A DNA stretch of 39,186 nucleotides from Planctomycetota bacterium. Its GTDB lineage: Bacteria; Planctomycetota; Phycisphaerae; WQYP01. Made by a program: the position numbers and the translations under genes. How positions within the stretch are numbered: position 1 is the first letter of the stretch; the number at the start of each line of letters is the position of its first letter. The notes beneath the pieces were generated by a model. That model saw nothing but the letters and a program-made list of their open reading frames with translations. It made no database searches and was not told the origin of the DNA. Of the stretch, positions 1 to 8,358 are shown piece after piece. The stretch spans positions 1 to 39,186 of the forward strand of contig JAKBCC010000024.1 of the NCBI GenBank assembly GCA_021808105.1. Reading direction: 5' to 3'.

Positions 1-898
1 GGGCATTGGATGAAACAGGAATGGACCCCAGCGCCAATGCCCCTAATGCCCGTAGATGGGAATTGGGACTTTTGGATGCCTGCACCGCTATTTTTTCGCC
101 CAGCGTGCTGCCGCGCTGCCCCAACCCGCGCGCGGCGATTAATTGCGCCGGCGGTGCCGGGTCTTTCAGGCCCGCCAACAGCACATTGACGGCAATGGGA
201 TTTTGTAACGTGCGGCACGTGGAGAGGGCCGCAAGATGATCCCCGGCGTACGGGCTTAAGCTCAAGGCCACGATGGAATTCACCGCCCGGCGGTATCCCA
301 GCCGCGCCAGGGCGGAAGTCACCGCCAGCTTAACGGCGTGGCTATGATCAGAAGCGTCCGTACGCAGCAAGGCAATCGCGGATTTGTCTCCCAGGCGGCC
401 CAGCACAAAGGCGGCATTGGCGCGGACAATGGGATTTTCGGAAGTCAGCATGGTCGGCAAGGTATTCATATACGTGTCATCACCGAGCCGGGCTAACGCG
501 TAAATGGCCGCGGGCCGCACGCTGACGGCCGGGCCGTGCGCTAAACCAATAAGTGGTTTTTTCAACTCGGCTATCTTCTGATCACCCGCGACCATCGCGG
601 CGGTAAATTCCACCATGGGAGATGAATCAGACAAGCCGCGCTTGACCAACTGCAGGGCCAGCGGACTGTGTAAATGCTTGAGGCTTTCCAGGGTAATGGC
701 ACGGGTGGAGGGATTCGGATTGGAAAAGCCCGCACGCAACACTGCTTCCGGTCCCTGTAAATGGATTTGCGGCGGAGCTGTGGAGGTTGCGGTGGCGGAG
801 CATCCCCCCATCATTAAAGCCACAGGCGCTGCAAGGGCGGCAATTAGCGCTCTGGAAAAGTTTTGAAGCGTTCCGTTAATATGATGCGTGAACCGCAT
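1..898 (-). CDS. HEAT-repeat lipoprotein, C-terminus outside window
   Basis: This frame is open from an ATG at 898 to the window edge, giving about 299 residues. The N-terminus is basic and then hydrophobic, ending in MMGGCS, which resembles a lipobox (with a weak -3 position), so it is probably a lipid-anchored envelope protein. The rest is alpha-helical and built from HEAT-like units: repeated patterns such as VRPAAIYALARLGDD, VRANAAFVLGRLGDKSA and VKLAVTSALARLGY. Such repeats normally act as protein-binding scaffolds. A good ribosome site (GGAGAG) lies about 7 nt before the ATG. The gene starts 21 nt after the stop of lnt, the enzyme that N-acylates lipoproteins, so the two are probably co-transcribed. 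No enzymatic motif is visible and the true partner is unknown. Confidence 0.8.
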   Translation of the reverse strand, partial: MRFTHHINGTLQNFSRALIAALAAPVALMMGGCSATATSTAPPQIHLQGPEAVLRAGFSNPNPSTRAITLESLKHLHSPLALQLVKRGLSDSSPMVEFTAAMVAGDQKIAELKKPLIGLAHGPAVSVRPAAIYALARLGDDTYMNTLPTMLTSENPIVRANAAFVLGRLGDKSAIALLRTDASDHSHAVKLAVTSALARLGYRRAVNSIVALSLSPYAGDHLAALSTCRTLQNPIAVNVLLAGLKDPAPPAQLIAARGLGQRGSTLGEKIAVQASKSPNSHLRALGALALGSIPVSSNA

Positions 899-919
899 AA
901 GCCACTCTCCGTAAAACAA

Positions 920-2632
920 TCAGGAGTCATTCCCAATACCAGCAGCGGCGGGCGGAGAATTTTTATTCCGCGAGGTGGCAAAGCTGCGGAGGTAAAGCCG
1001 CCGGCCCGTCCCCATCACCACTGCCAGAACCGCCAGTATAACCAGCCATTGCATAAAGATATTGCCAACGCGCGAAAATAATGTGATTCGGGTATCCAAC
1101 GGCAGTCGGGCTACGGCTATTCCGCTGGTAAAAGCGCTGTGACCATCGACTTTCACCAGTTTGGTTATCTCGCCGTCGGAATTGACAAACCCGCAGTATC
1201 CGCCATTGACGCATCGCGCAATGGGCACGCGATTCTCCACCGCCCGCACCTGATCCGACTGCAGGTGTTGCTGCAATTCCGGGCGGCTGTCATACCAGCC
1301 ATCGTTGCTGATGCTCATCAAAAACGCTGCACCCTTTTTGCCGTTGTGCAGACGCGCAAACATACGGGCCGGATGAGACATCACATCCTCATAACAAATC
1401 GGCACACCAAAACGCCACACGTGTTTTCCCGCATCAAGCGTAAAGTGGCTCCATCGCGTTCCCGGCGTAAGCGAATAATCATCATTGGGACCGAAGGGCG
1501 TAAGCCCCAGCAAAAAGCGATGCAACGCGGGGCAGCTTGTTTTAAAGGGGACATATTCACCGAAAGGCACCAGATGCCGCTTGGCGTAATACCGGGGTAA
1601 CTCACCGGCAGTTGGCGTAAAAAGCACGGCTATGTTCTGCATTTTCCGCGTTTTTCCGGACGCGGTGAAGTGAATACCGCTGGAACCCACCAGTAAATTA
1701 ACCTTATAATGCATGGCAAAACGTGCCAATTGCAATACAAAAAGCTGATCCGCTTCCAGCAGGTGCCGCCCAGACCGGGAAAATTCATCCGGACTTTGGC
1801 CCAGCCACGCAGCATTCAAAAAGCCCGGTACGGAAGTCTCCGGCCAGGCAATGAGATCCGGATTCTGCCGAGCGGCTTGCCGGGACATGGCGAGATAGGT
1901 ATTGACCATCGCTTTTTCCTGGGCCGTGTCCGGCGAATTTTTAAGATTCTGCGGGATGTAGCGCTGCAGGACCGCGATTTTCGGGCCGTGCGGGTTCAGC
2001 GGTTGGGAAAGCCGATAAAAGCCATAGGTGCCGGCCGCGAGGAAAACGATCACCGCCGCCGCCGGGGAAATCCAGCGGCGCGTGCGGCCGGTGGCAAAGC
2101 CATCGGCAATAGCGCCGGCGGAAATTCCTGCCAGAAACGTCAGACCATACATTCCGAAAAGATCAGCCGATTGCAGCAGCAGCGTTGCCGGTGCCAGCGC
2201 CACACCCAGGCTGAACCATGGAAAGCCGGTAAACAGTGTGCCGCGTAAAAATTCCAGCACCGTCCAGGCCACCGGCACTGCGATGATGGCGGGAATTTTT
2301 AATTCGCCGACGAAGATCCGAAGCATAAAAATAAACAGCGGAAAAATCAGCGCCAGATAAAAGCACAGGACAATATATCCCGGCAGCGTGACGATGATCA
2401 GCCAATATAAATTCACCGCGAAATAGATGTACCCAAGCAGATAATACCATGCCCACCAGTGCCAGCCGATCTTGCCCCGCAAAGCGCAGATGGACAAGGG
2501 TGCCAGCGCTACCAATGCCAGCGGCCAGAGGTAGAAAGGTGGAAAAGCCAGCGTAAGGAATATCGGCGTCAGCAATGAAAGCCAGAGCATGGTTCGAGCG
2601 CTAAGGAGAGAATCTTTGCTGGTCAATTCCAT
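920..2632 (-). CDS. lnt: Apolipoprotein N-acyltransferase
   Basis: Lnt transfers a third acyl chain to the N-terminal cysteine of lipoproteins in the inner membrane. The N-terminal third is a run of hydrophobic helices; the C-terminal half is a nitrilase-fold domain. The catalytic glutamate is in WPETSVPG, the lysine in YAKRHLVPFGEYVPF and the nucleophilic cysteine in GVPICYEDV; a last hydrophobic helix precedes the C-terminus. The frame is open upstream to 2857, but those 75 residues translate a dispersed repeat and are unlike a membrane protein start, so the ATG at 2632 (MELTSKDS) is chosen; it has a weak AGAGG upstream. The product is about 570 residues, slightly longer than the usual 500-540. 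Confidence 0.9.
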   Translation of the reverse strand: MELTSKDSLLSARTMLWLSLLTPIFLTLAFPPFYLWPLALVALAPLSICALRGKIGWHWWAWYYLLGYIYFAVNLYWLIIVTLPGYIVLCFYLALIFPLFIFMLRIFVGELKIPAIIAVPVAWTVLEFLRGTLFTGFPWFSLGVALAPATLLLQSADLFGMYGLTFLAGISAGAIADGFATGRTRRWISPAAAVIVFLAAGTYGFYRLSQPLNPHGPKIAVLQRYIPQNLKNSPDTAQEKAMVNTYLAMSRQAARQNPDLIAWPETSVPGFLNAAWLGQSPDEFSRSGRHLLEADQLFVLQLARFAMHYKVNLLVGSSGIHFTASGKTRKMQNIAVLFTPTAGELPRYYAKRHLVPFGEYVPFKTSCPALHRFLLGLTPFGPNDDYSLTPGTRWSHFTLDAGKHVWRFGVPICYEDVMSHPARMFARLHNGKKGAAFLMSISNDGWYDSRPELQQHLQSDQVRAVENRVPIARCVNGGYCGFVNSDGEITKLVKVDGHSAFTSGIAVARLPLDTRITLFSRVGNIFMQWLVILAVLAVVMGTGRRLYLRSFATSRNKNSPPAAAGIGNDS

Positions 2633-2727
2633 GGCCTCTGATCTTACGCGAACCAACGCGCATCGTCGCGGTATTGCTTTGTGCACCGTTGGGTCCAGCG
2701 GTAGCGGGGTGCAACAAGGGTGCATTC

Positions 2728-2800
2728 CACCACCGGCAGAGCCGGCGGCTATGTGACGTTTCGCCGCACAGCGCGTTGCCCGAAAATATTGCCACGCCCC
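2728..2800 (+). repeat. Dispersed repeat R3, copy 1
   Basis: This copy carries the family hairpin CCGGC-AGA-GCCGG (2733-2745), then GGCTATGTGA and, further on, a GAAAATATTGCC block. Other copies are at 6975-7108 (inverted), 8053-8130, 21870-21970 and, partly, 32390-32520. It fills the gap between the sugar kinase stop and the lnt start. Confidence 0.7.
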
Positions 2801-2828
2801 GGGCTGCCGGGCCATGCGCCGGATCCGG

Positions 2829-3911
2829 TTAACGGATAATGCGGGCGCTGCCCCCATTAAATACGTGCATCAGCTCGGAAAGGTTGATCTGACTGGTGTC
2901 GCCGCGCGTGCTTTGCAGCAACGCACCGTGCGCCGCGCCAAGGTCAACGGCATCCTGCGGCGACATTCCTGTAAGCAAGCCATACGCCAGGCCGGAGCAG
3001 AAACCATCGCCGCCGCCTACACGATCTTCAATTTCCAGCCCGTCATAGCGGCGGCTGTGATAAAACTTGCCTTCCAGCCACAGAATCGCCGACCAGTTAT
3101 TAACAAGGCCGGACTTAACTTCACGCAATGTGGTACCGACAGCCTTGATGTTGGGATATTTTTTTACAACCTGCTCGACCATTTTTTCGTAGGCTGCGGT
3201 GTTCAAATCAGAAAGATTTTCATCCACGCCCGGCACTTCAAATCCCAGCACCTTCTGGAAATCCTCTTCATTACCTATTAAGACATCCACATTGTTGATC
3301 AGACCGGTGGTGACACTCTGGGCTTTTTTGCTGCTCCAGAGTTTGGATCGGAAATTCAGATCATAGGAAACAATGGTGCCGGATTCTTTTGCAGCCTGAA
3401 GCGCTTCGGCGACCACGCCGGCGGTGCCATCGGATAACGCGGTAAAAATACCGCCCGTGTGCAGCCAGCGAACACCCTTTTTGAAAATCCGTTTGAAATC
3501 AATCATGCCGGGCTGCATATTCATCGATGCAGAGTGGCCGCGATCATACATGGTTACCGATGCCCGCACGCTGGTGCCCACTTCGGTGAAGTTCAGCCCG
3601 ATGCGGTCCCGCCGGCCAACGCCGTCATATTCGGCCATGGCTACGTGGCTCATATCCACGCCCGCCGACCGGCCATGATTCATAATCAGCCGCCCCACCG
3701 GATTATCGACCAACCGGCCGGCAAACGCGGTGCGCAAGCCCAGTCGCGCCAGACCGTAGGCCACATTGTATTCTCCACCACCCACCCAGACTTCCAGCGA
3801 ATTGGCAAATTCGATGCGGCCATGTCCCGGAGGCGAAAGCCGTACCATGCACTCGCCGAGGCTCATCTGATCGATTGCGGATTTAGCAACTGATTTGATT
3901 TTCATTTTCAT
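2829..3911 (-). CDS. kdgK: PfkB-family sugar kinase, probable 2-keto-3-deoxygluconate kinase
   Basis: This ribokinase/PfkB-fold enzyme should phosphorylate a sugar or sugar acid with ATP in the cytoplasm. The N-terminal substrate region has VGGGEYNVAYGLARLG and the C-terminal PfkB signature is DRVGGGDGFCSGL, with the catalytic Asp in GGGD. The order and spacing resemble 2-keto-3-deoxygluconate kinases, which would fit the pectin genes at 14-17.6 kb, but fructokinase cannot be excluded. Three in-frame ATGs (3917, 3911, 3905) encode MKMKMK. The AGGAG at 3919-3923 is only 1 nt from the first and 7 nt from the second, so 3911 is the likely start. A perfect 14-bp palindrome, a candidate operator, lies about 130 nt upstream. 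Family call is firm, substrate is inferred. Confidence 0.82.
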   Translation of the reverse strand: MKMKIKSVAKSAIDQMSLGECMVRLSPPGHGRIEFANSLEVWVGGGEYNVAYGLARLGLRTAFAGRLVDNPVGRLIMNHGRSAGVDMSHVAMAEYDGVGRRDRIGLNFTEVGTSVRASVTMYDRGHSASMNMQPGMIDFKRIFKKGVRWLHTGGIFTALSDGTAGVVAEALQAAKESGTIVSYDLNFRSKLWSSKKAQSVTTGLINNVDVLIGNEEDFQKVLGFEVPGVDENLSDLNTAAYEKMVEQVVKKYPNIKAVGTTLREVKSGLVNNWSAILWLEGKFYHSRRYDGLEIEDRVGGGDGFCSGLAYGLLTGMSPQDAVDLGAAHGALLQSTRGDTSQINLSELMHVFNGGSARIIR

Positions 3912-4043
3912 TTTCATACTCCTTTTAGAGCGTTATCATCTTCCGACGGGATAATTCCGGCGATGCTCCGCCCGTCCGCAGGCCATCACCAAGTGGAAAA
4001 GATTAACGGAGATTATTGCAAATGCAAGCTGCACAATTTTTAT

Positions 4044-4057
4044 ATTGTGCGCACAAT
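4044..4057. promoter_or_regulatory. Palindromic operator candidate (TGTGCGCACA), site 1
   Basis: ATTGTGCGCACAAT is a perfect 14-bp palindrome in AT-rich DNA, 133 nt upstream of the PfkB kinase start (minus strand) and 244 nt upstream of the methyltransferase (plus). The 10-bp core recurs at 17720-17729 and, with one mismatched pair, at 16626-16637. A centre of CG is usual for LacI-family operators. Confidence 0.5.
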
Positions 4058-4078
4058 TATTGGGTCTGGTGCCGGTCT

Positions 4079-4222
4079 GAGTAATGGCCGCGTTGCGATC
4101 CCGGCGCGCCGGGACGATTTTTAGCGCTCGGCGGGGCATCGCATTAAAGAACACCGCGGTGATAACCCGGTGGTTGGTTCGCGGCATTGGATCAACCACC
4201 GGATTGTCATCCGTGCTCTCGT
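4079..4222 (+). repeat. Composite palindromic repeat R2+R1, copy a
   Basis: The left part is the R2 motif (GAGTAATGGCCG, 4079-4090). The right part is R1, a hairpin with the perfect 10-bp stem CCGGTGGTTG (4167-4176) / CAACCACCGG (4193-4202) and a 16-nt loop, inside a longer imperfect inverted repeat ending near GTGCTC. The same R2+R1 arrangement recurs at 8130-8260. No coding potential is evident. Confidence 0.75.
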
Positions 4223-4301
4223 TAGAATCGCGTCGAAGAGCACCGTGGCGGCAAAATGCGGTTCGACTAACTTTTAGATAACCGCTAAAATTTCCGAAAG
4301 T

Positions 4302-5186
4302 ATGAGAAAAAATACAAAACGCTTTGCAGGTAATACAACCCATCAGCCGTCGCCCAAAAACGCGGACGCCCACAAATCATTAAGAACATCGGGCAAAAGC
4401 ACCCAGCGACCAGATGAGCCAAGTTCGCATTGGGGGCATGTTGGCTCCTGGTACGATGATCTGATCGGGCAGGATGGCAGCGATCATCATCAAAAGCTTA
4501 TTATTCCCGGGGTTTTGCGAATGCTGAATCTTAAGCCGGGCGATCATTTACTTGATGTCGCCTGCGGGCAGGGCGTTTTGGGCCGGGCCGCGGCAAAGGT
4601 CGGCGTGCAAACTACTGGTTTGGATATGGCGGCCACCTTGATTCAGGCGGCTTTGGCACGCCGGGAAGATACCGCTCTGGAGCACTATTATCAGGGCGAT
4701 GCGCGAAATCTGGCGGCGTGTGCCGCGATAACCCCCGCAGTCTTTGACGCTGCAGCCTGCGTGCTGGCTATTGCCAATATCACGCCGCTTTCTCCCGTAT
4801 GGCAGGGTATTTACAGCGCTTTAAAGCCCGGCGGGAAACTGGTTGTCGTATTGCTGCACCCCTGCTTTCGGATTCCCAAAAAATCAGACTGGCAATGGGA
4901 TCAGCAAAACGCGGCTCAACATCGCCGGGTGGAGGGATATTTAACATCAGAAAAAATCCCAATCGCCATGCACCCCGGCCGCGACGACGGCCTGACAACC
5001 ATCACATTTCACCGCCCCCTGCAGGCTTACATCAATACGCTGGGATCAGCCGGGCTTTGGATCGACCATACGGAAGAGTGGATCAGCGGAAAAATGCCGC
5101 CGCACGGAATCCGTTTTGCCGCCCTGGACAAAAGTCGCCGTGAAATTCCCCTGTTTCTAGCGCTCCGCGCCATCAAATCGCAATAA
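4302..5186 (+). CDS. Class I SAM-dependent methyltransferase
   Basis: This 294-residue protein has a Rossmann-type methyltransferase core. Motif I is LLDVACGQGVLGRAA at about residues 83-97; an acidic residue in TTGLDMA (108) should bind the SAM ribose; motif III is in ALKPGGKLVVVLLHPCF, about residues 168-184. The first 40 residues are basic and polar and look disordered. The downstream segment resembles ubiE/COQ5-like small-molecule methyltransferases, but no substrate can be assigned. It stands alone on the plus strand between repeat-rich gaps and is convergent with the histidine kinase gene; a terminator follows at 5224-5255. The ATG at 4302 has only a weak GAAAG upstream, and a start a little further in remains possible. 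Confidence 0.8.
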   Translation: MRKNTKRFAGNTTHQPSPKNADAHKSLRTSGKSTQRPDEPSSHWGHVGSWYDDLIGQDGSDHHQKLIIPGVLRMLNLKPGDHLLDVACGQGVLGRAAAKVGVQTTGLDMAATLIQAALARREDTALEHYYQGDARNLAACAAITPAVFDAAACVLAIANITPLSPVWQGIYSALKPGGKLVVVLLHPCFRIPKKSDWQWDQQNAAQHRRVEGYLTSEKIPIAMHPGRDDGLTTITFHRPLQAYINTLGSAGLWIDHTEEWISGKMPPHGIRFAALDKSRREIPLFLALRAIKSQ

Positions 5187-5223
5187 ATCACCGCGGCGGG
5201 CTGGGCCATGGGCGAATTGGATA

Positions 5224-5255
5224 CCAATCCTGCCGGGTTGGAGTGCGGCTTTTTT
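5224..5255 (+). terminator. Rho-independent terminator after the methyltransferase
   Basis: A 7-bp stem CCAATCC/GGGTTGG (5224-5230 with 5235-5241, one T-G pair, loop TGCC) is followed after a short GC spacer by a run of six T (5250-5255). Confidence 0.6.
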
Positions 5256-5280
5256 CGTGACCGCGTTTCGCATCGAACCG

Positions 5281-5370
5281 TGACGCTGCCGCGTCAGGCT
5301 AACTTTATTTCGTGGCATTTTTTGGGGCGAACCATGGTGTGGTTCGTTAGCTCAATGCGGCAGCGTTGAG
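5281..5370. repeat. Cluster of three hairpins, including repeat R4 copy 1
   Basis: Three separate stem-loops follow one another between convergent genes: TGACGC-TGCC-GCGTCA (5281-5296), CGAACCA-TGGTG-TGGTTCG (5328-5346) and CTCAATGC-GGCA-GCGTTGAG (5351-5370). The last, with preceding TAG, recurs almost unchanged at 32597-32619. There is no T-run after any of them. The remaining bases to 5474 are GC-rich with nothing else recognisable. Confidence 0.65.
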
Positions 5371-5474
5371 TTGGATGCGGGATTTAGTCCAATGAGAGGG
5401 CACCCCCCGGCCCACGCAGCCGACACCCCGTCGCGCCTGGCCGCGCACACCCCGCATAACGAGGGACACCCTCC

Positions 5475-6926
5475 TCAATCGGCGGGCGAGGCGGAGGACA
5501 GCTCCACCGGGGGCCGGCGCGGTGGCAGCGGTTGGCGGGATTGCGGCCAGATGCACCGCATGATGGTGCCTTTGCCGGTTTGGCTGTGCAATTCAACGAC
5601 ACCGCCCATCGCGGCCACGGCGTGTTTCACAATGGCCAGCCCCAGCCCGGTGCCGCGATCAGCTCCGCCGCGACTGCGATTAACGGTATAAAACCGTTCA
5701 AAGACGCGGTTAATATCTTCCGGCGGAATACCGCAGCCGGTATCTTCCACTTCCAGAATCATGATATCTTCCGTACCGCTGGTATCCGAGGAATCGGATT
5801 TATTGGCGTTGCGCGCGGGCCGGGTTTGCTTGCGCCAGCGGACCTGTATAAATCCGGCGTTGGTAAATTTTAAGCTGTTATCAATCAGATTTTTCAGAAT
5901 CAGCAGGACCAGGCGTTCATCACCCTGCATGACCCCGGCATCGGGGGCGATTTCAAAACGCAGGTCCAGATGTTTTTCGGTCGCCATATTTTTAAACATG
6001 CTGGAAATCAGTTCGCGGACTTCCTCCAAATTGATCGGTTCGTAGCGTACGATGGCCCGCGGGTCTTCCGTGCGCGACAAATCCAGCAGGTCCTGCACGA
6101 GAAGTTGCAATCGCAGCACATGGCCGCCGATAATATCCAGACAGCGTTTGAGTGTGACATGATCTTCATATCCGGCCTCACCGATGGTTTCAACCGCGGC
6201 GCGAATGCTGGCCAGAGGGGTGCGGAGTTCATGGCTGGCGTTGGCGGCGAAGTCCGCTTTAATCTGGACATTTTGCAGTAACTCCGTTTGATCCTGCAAC
6301 AGCAGCAGGATGCCGCGCGGCTGAATCCCCGGTGAAATGGGAGCCGCGGTAATCTGCAAAACGCGCGGCCGCGCGCCAATCGCCAGACGAACCTGCCGCG
6401 AAATCGGCGACTGGCTGCGTAACGCGATACGGGTAATATCCTGCACCGGCCCCTGGGCCGCAAATTCCCGTAACGTGTTCTGGGAATCCGGATCAGCCGG
6501 AGCAATCAGCAATTCAACCGCCCGGCGATTAGAAAGCACCGGCACACCGGCGGGGTCCAGAATAATCACCGGATCATTCAGGCAGGCCAGAAGTGTTTGC
6601 AGATAGCTGCTTTGCACCAGCAGTTCACGGCGTTCAATTTCCGAAGCATTCGCAAGGCCTTGAATTTCGCGTACCAATCGTTCCAATTGCACGTGGGCCA
6701 GAACAATCGGCGGGCGTTGCGGCTCACCCATGCGCCGTATGCGCAGCCAGCGGATAATGTCTTTTACCATGCGATAACGTTGGACCAGCACCAGTAATAA
6801 TGCCGCGGAAATGGCGGCCAATATGGCCACCAGGACAGCCAATACCGCGGCCTGCGTGGAGTCTGTACCCGGCATGCGGAAAACCGCCAGGACTACAGGT
6901 GCAAGCATGGGGAGTCCGTTTATCAT
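5475..6926 (-). CDS. PhoR-like sensor histidine kinase
   Basis: This is a membrane sensor kinase that should autophosphorylate and pass phosphate to the regulator encoded at 7163-7873. From the N-terminus: a hydrophobic stretch and a clear transmembrane helix (about residues 26-48), a short linker, a PAS-like domain (about 110-215), then the HisKA dimerisation domain with the H-box ASHELRTPLASI. The ATPase domain has the N-box LKNLIDNSLKFTN, G1 DTGCGIP and G2 GTGLGLAIV. There is no large periplasmic sensor domain, so input may be from the PAS domain or a partner, as for PhoR. The frame opens at a TTG (6935); ATG 6926 is preferred, and ATG 6908 is also possible, none with a strong ribosome site. 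A 236-nt gap containing a repeat separates it from the regulator gene, unusual for a cognate pair. Confidence 0.9.
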   Translation of the reverse strand: MINGLPMLAPVVLAVFRMPGTDSTQAAVLAVLVAILAAISAALLLVLVQRYRMVKDIIRWLRIRRMGEPQRPPIVLAHVQLERLVREIQGLANASEIERRELLVQSSYLQTLLACLNDPVIILDPAGVPVLSNRRAVELLIAPADPDSQNTLREFAAQGPVQDITRIALRSQSPISRQVRLAIGARPRVLQITAAPISPGIQPRGILLLLQDQTELLQNVQIKADFAANASHELRTPLASIRAAVETIGEAGYEDHVTLKRCLDIIGGHVLRLQLLVQDLLDLSRTEDPRAIVRYEPINLEEVRELISSMFKNMATEKHLDLRFEIAPDAGVMQGDERLVLLILKNLIDNSLKFTNAGFIQVRWRKQTRPARNANKSDSSDTSGTEDIMILEVEDTGCGIPPEDINRVFERFYTVNRSRGGADRGTGLGLAIVKHAVAAMGGVVELHSQTGKGTIMRCIWPQSRQPLPPRRPPVELSSASPAD

Positions 6927-6974
6927 CACGTTCAATCATCGCATGAAAAACACGGGACGCAAGAAGCAACGGCC

Positions 6975-7108
6975 CGGGCAACCGCCCGGGCACCGCAATA
7001 TTTCCGGGCAACGCGGCCGTGCGGGGAAACTTCACATAGCCGCCAGCTCTGCCGGTGGTGCGGCGCACCATAAAAGAGTCGCTTTGCGCCGGGACCAAAC
7101 CGTTTGAT
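6975..7108 (-). repeat. Dispersed repeat R3, copy 2 (inverted)
   Basis: Read on the minus strand it contains TTTGGTCCCGGCG, TATGGTGCGCC, the hairpin CACCGGC-AGA-GCTGGCGG and CTATGTGAAGTTTCC, then GGAAATATTGC. The same blocks in the same order are at 8053-8130 on the plus strand, so the response regulator gene is flanked by inverted copies. Confidence 0.75.
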
Positions 7109-7162
7109 TTGCCGATGACTTGGAATTATTTCTGCCGCGACTGCGGCACAAAGCCATACACG

Positions 7163-7873
7163 TCAGATGCCGCCTTCTTCCCTGGTTTCCAGAAGTTTAT
7201 AGCCCACTCCGCGAACGGTGTGAATCATCCATTGGTAGTCGCCCAGTTTTTTACGAACCGCCGTGACATGCACATCAATGGCCCGATCCGTTACATACAC
7301 TTCCGATCCCATCACGCGATCCGTCAATTGATCCCGTGACAGGACCCGCCCACGGGCCAACGCCAGGGCGGTCAGCAGCTTAAATTCAGTAGGGGTTACG
7401 GTAACGGGCCGGCCTTCCAGTGTGACTTCATGCCGGGCTTCATCAATGACCATCGGGCCGTTGCTTAAAATCTGCTGTCCCGCCTCTGCGGCGGCGGCTT
7501 TCCTGCGTAACACGGCGGCAATGCGGGCCATGAGAACTTTCATGGAAAAGGGTTTGGTGACGTAATCATCCGCCCCTAAAGAAAGCCCGACGATAATGTC
7601 GGTTTCTTCGCCGCGCGCTGTGAGCATCAGCACGGGAATGTTGGCGGTTTGCGGGTCGCCCTTGAGGCGCGTTGCGACTTCCTGCCCGGTCAGCCCCGGC
7701 ATCATCAGGTCCAGCAGAATTAAATCCGGCGCCAGTTTACGCGCCATCTCCAATCCGACTTTTCCGTCATGGGCGGTCACGGCTTCATAACCCTGTCGCA
7801 GCAAATTCATGCCGATCAGATCCACAAGATCGCGCTCATCATCCACAACCAGTATTTTTTTCTTCCGCGCCAT
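7163..7873 (-). CDS. PhoB/OmpR-family response regulator
   Basis: This 236-residue transcription factor has an N-terminal receiver domain and a C-terminal winged helix. The acidic pair is DDE (11-13), the phospho-acceptor Asp55 is in LILLDLMMPG, the switch Thr85 in LTARGEE and Lys107 in DYVTKPF. The DNA-binding half contains TPTEFKLLTALA and the recognition region RAIDVHVTAVRKKLG. It most resembles PhoB, and its kinase partner at 5475-6926 is PhoR-like, so phosphate sensing is the first guess but is not shown here. GGAG lies 5 nt before the ATG at 7873. The gene is upstream of the kinase on the same strand. Confidence 0.93.
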   Translation of the reverse strand: MARKKKILVVDDERDLVDLIGMNLLRQGYEAVTAHDGKVGLEMARKLAPDLILLDLMMPGLTGQEVATRLKGDPQTANIPVLMLTARGEETDIIVGLSLGADDYVTKPFSMKVLMARIAAVLRRKAAAAEAGQQILSNGPMVIDEARHEVTLEGRPVTVTPTEFKLLTALALARGRVLSRDQLTDRVMGSEVYVTDRAIDVHVTAVRKKLGDYQWMIHTVRGVGYKLLETREEGGI

Positions 7874-8052
7874 AAAACTCCATGTGCCTGTAAGACCCGA
7901 TCATTTTACCCCACATTGCGCGCCGCAACACCACCCGACAAGCCTCAACAACAGGATTAACACAAACTTATCAGATATTTAATCATTCGCTATCCGCGGC
8001 CATTAACTGTGGCCGCTCCCCGGCTTCGGCAGACATGATGCTAAAGTCACAG

Positions 8053-8130
8053 CGTTTGGTCCCGGCGTGACGGAACGCGTCTATGGTGCGCCCCACCACC
8101 GGGATAGCCGGCGGCTATGTGAAGTTTCCG
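8053..8130 (+). repeat. Dispersed repeat R3, copy 3
   Basis: Blocks CGTTTGGTCCCGGCG, TATGGTGCGCC, CCACCACCGG, GCCGGCGGC and TATGTGAAGTTTCC appear in the order seen at 6975-7108 but on the opposite strand. It runs directly into the R2+R1 repeat at 8130. Confidence 0.75.
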
Positions 8131-8310
8131 AGTGATGGCCGGACTGCGACGGCGTGATTTTGGCTTCTTCGCGGAGCATCGCGGCATAGAGCACCGTGGT
8201 GTTAACCCGGTGGTTGGTTGGCGGCACTGGATCAACCACCGGATTACCATCCGGTGCTCGACGAGCGCATTGTGGTTAAAGAACATCTCGGTGACAACCC
8301 GGTGGTCGGC
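8130..8310 (+). repeat. Composite palindromic repeat R2+R1, copy b
   Basis: The R2 motif (GAGTGATGGCCGG, 8130-8142) is followed by R1 with its 10-bp stem at 8207-8216 and 8233-8242, then CATCCGGTGCTC. A second partial R1 half follows (AACCCGGTGGTCGG, 8296-8309). Together with R3 it fills the gap between the regulator gene and NAD kinase; the stretch 7874-8050 shows nothing recognisable beyond the regulator's promoter region. Confidence 0.75.
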
Positions 8311-8358
8311 TCGCCGTAGACTGGCCGCAGGTGTGGATCGCCGGTATTCTGATGCGTT

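Noticed and set aside
2633-2857. N-terminal extension of the lnt frame (75 codons)
   Set aside because: It translates the R3 repeat and an Arg/Ala-rich stretch; the conserved membrane start is at 2632.
3936-4373. 145-codon minus-strand ORF upstream of the sugar kinase
   Set aside because: It reads through the R2+R1 repeat and an operator-like site and overlaps the methyltransferase start; composition is not protein-like.
5346-5420. tRNA-like start (TTAGCTCAATGCGG)
   Set aside because: No acceptor stem, anticodon arm or T-loop can be drawn; the same short block recurs elsewhere as an isolated hairpin.
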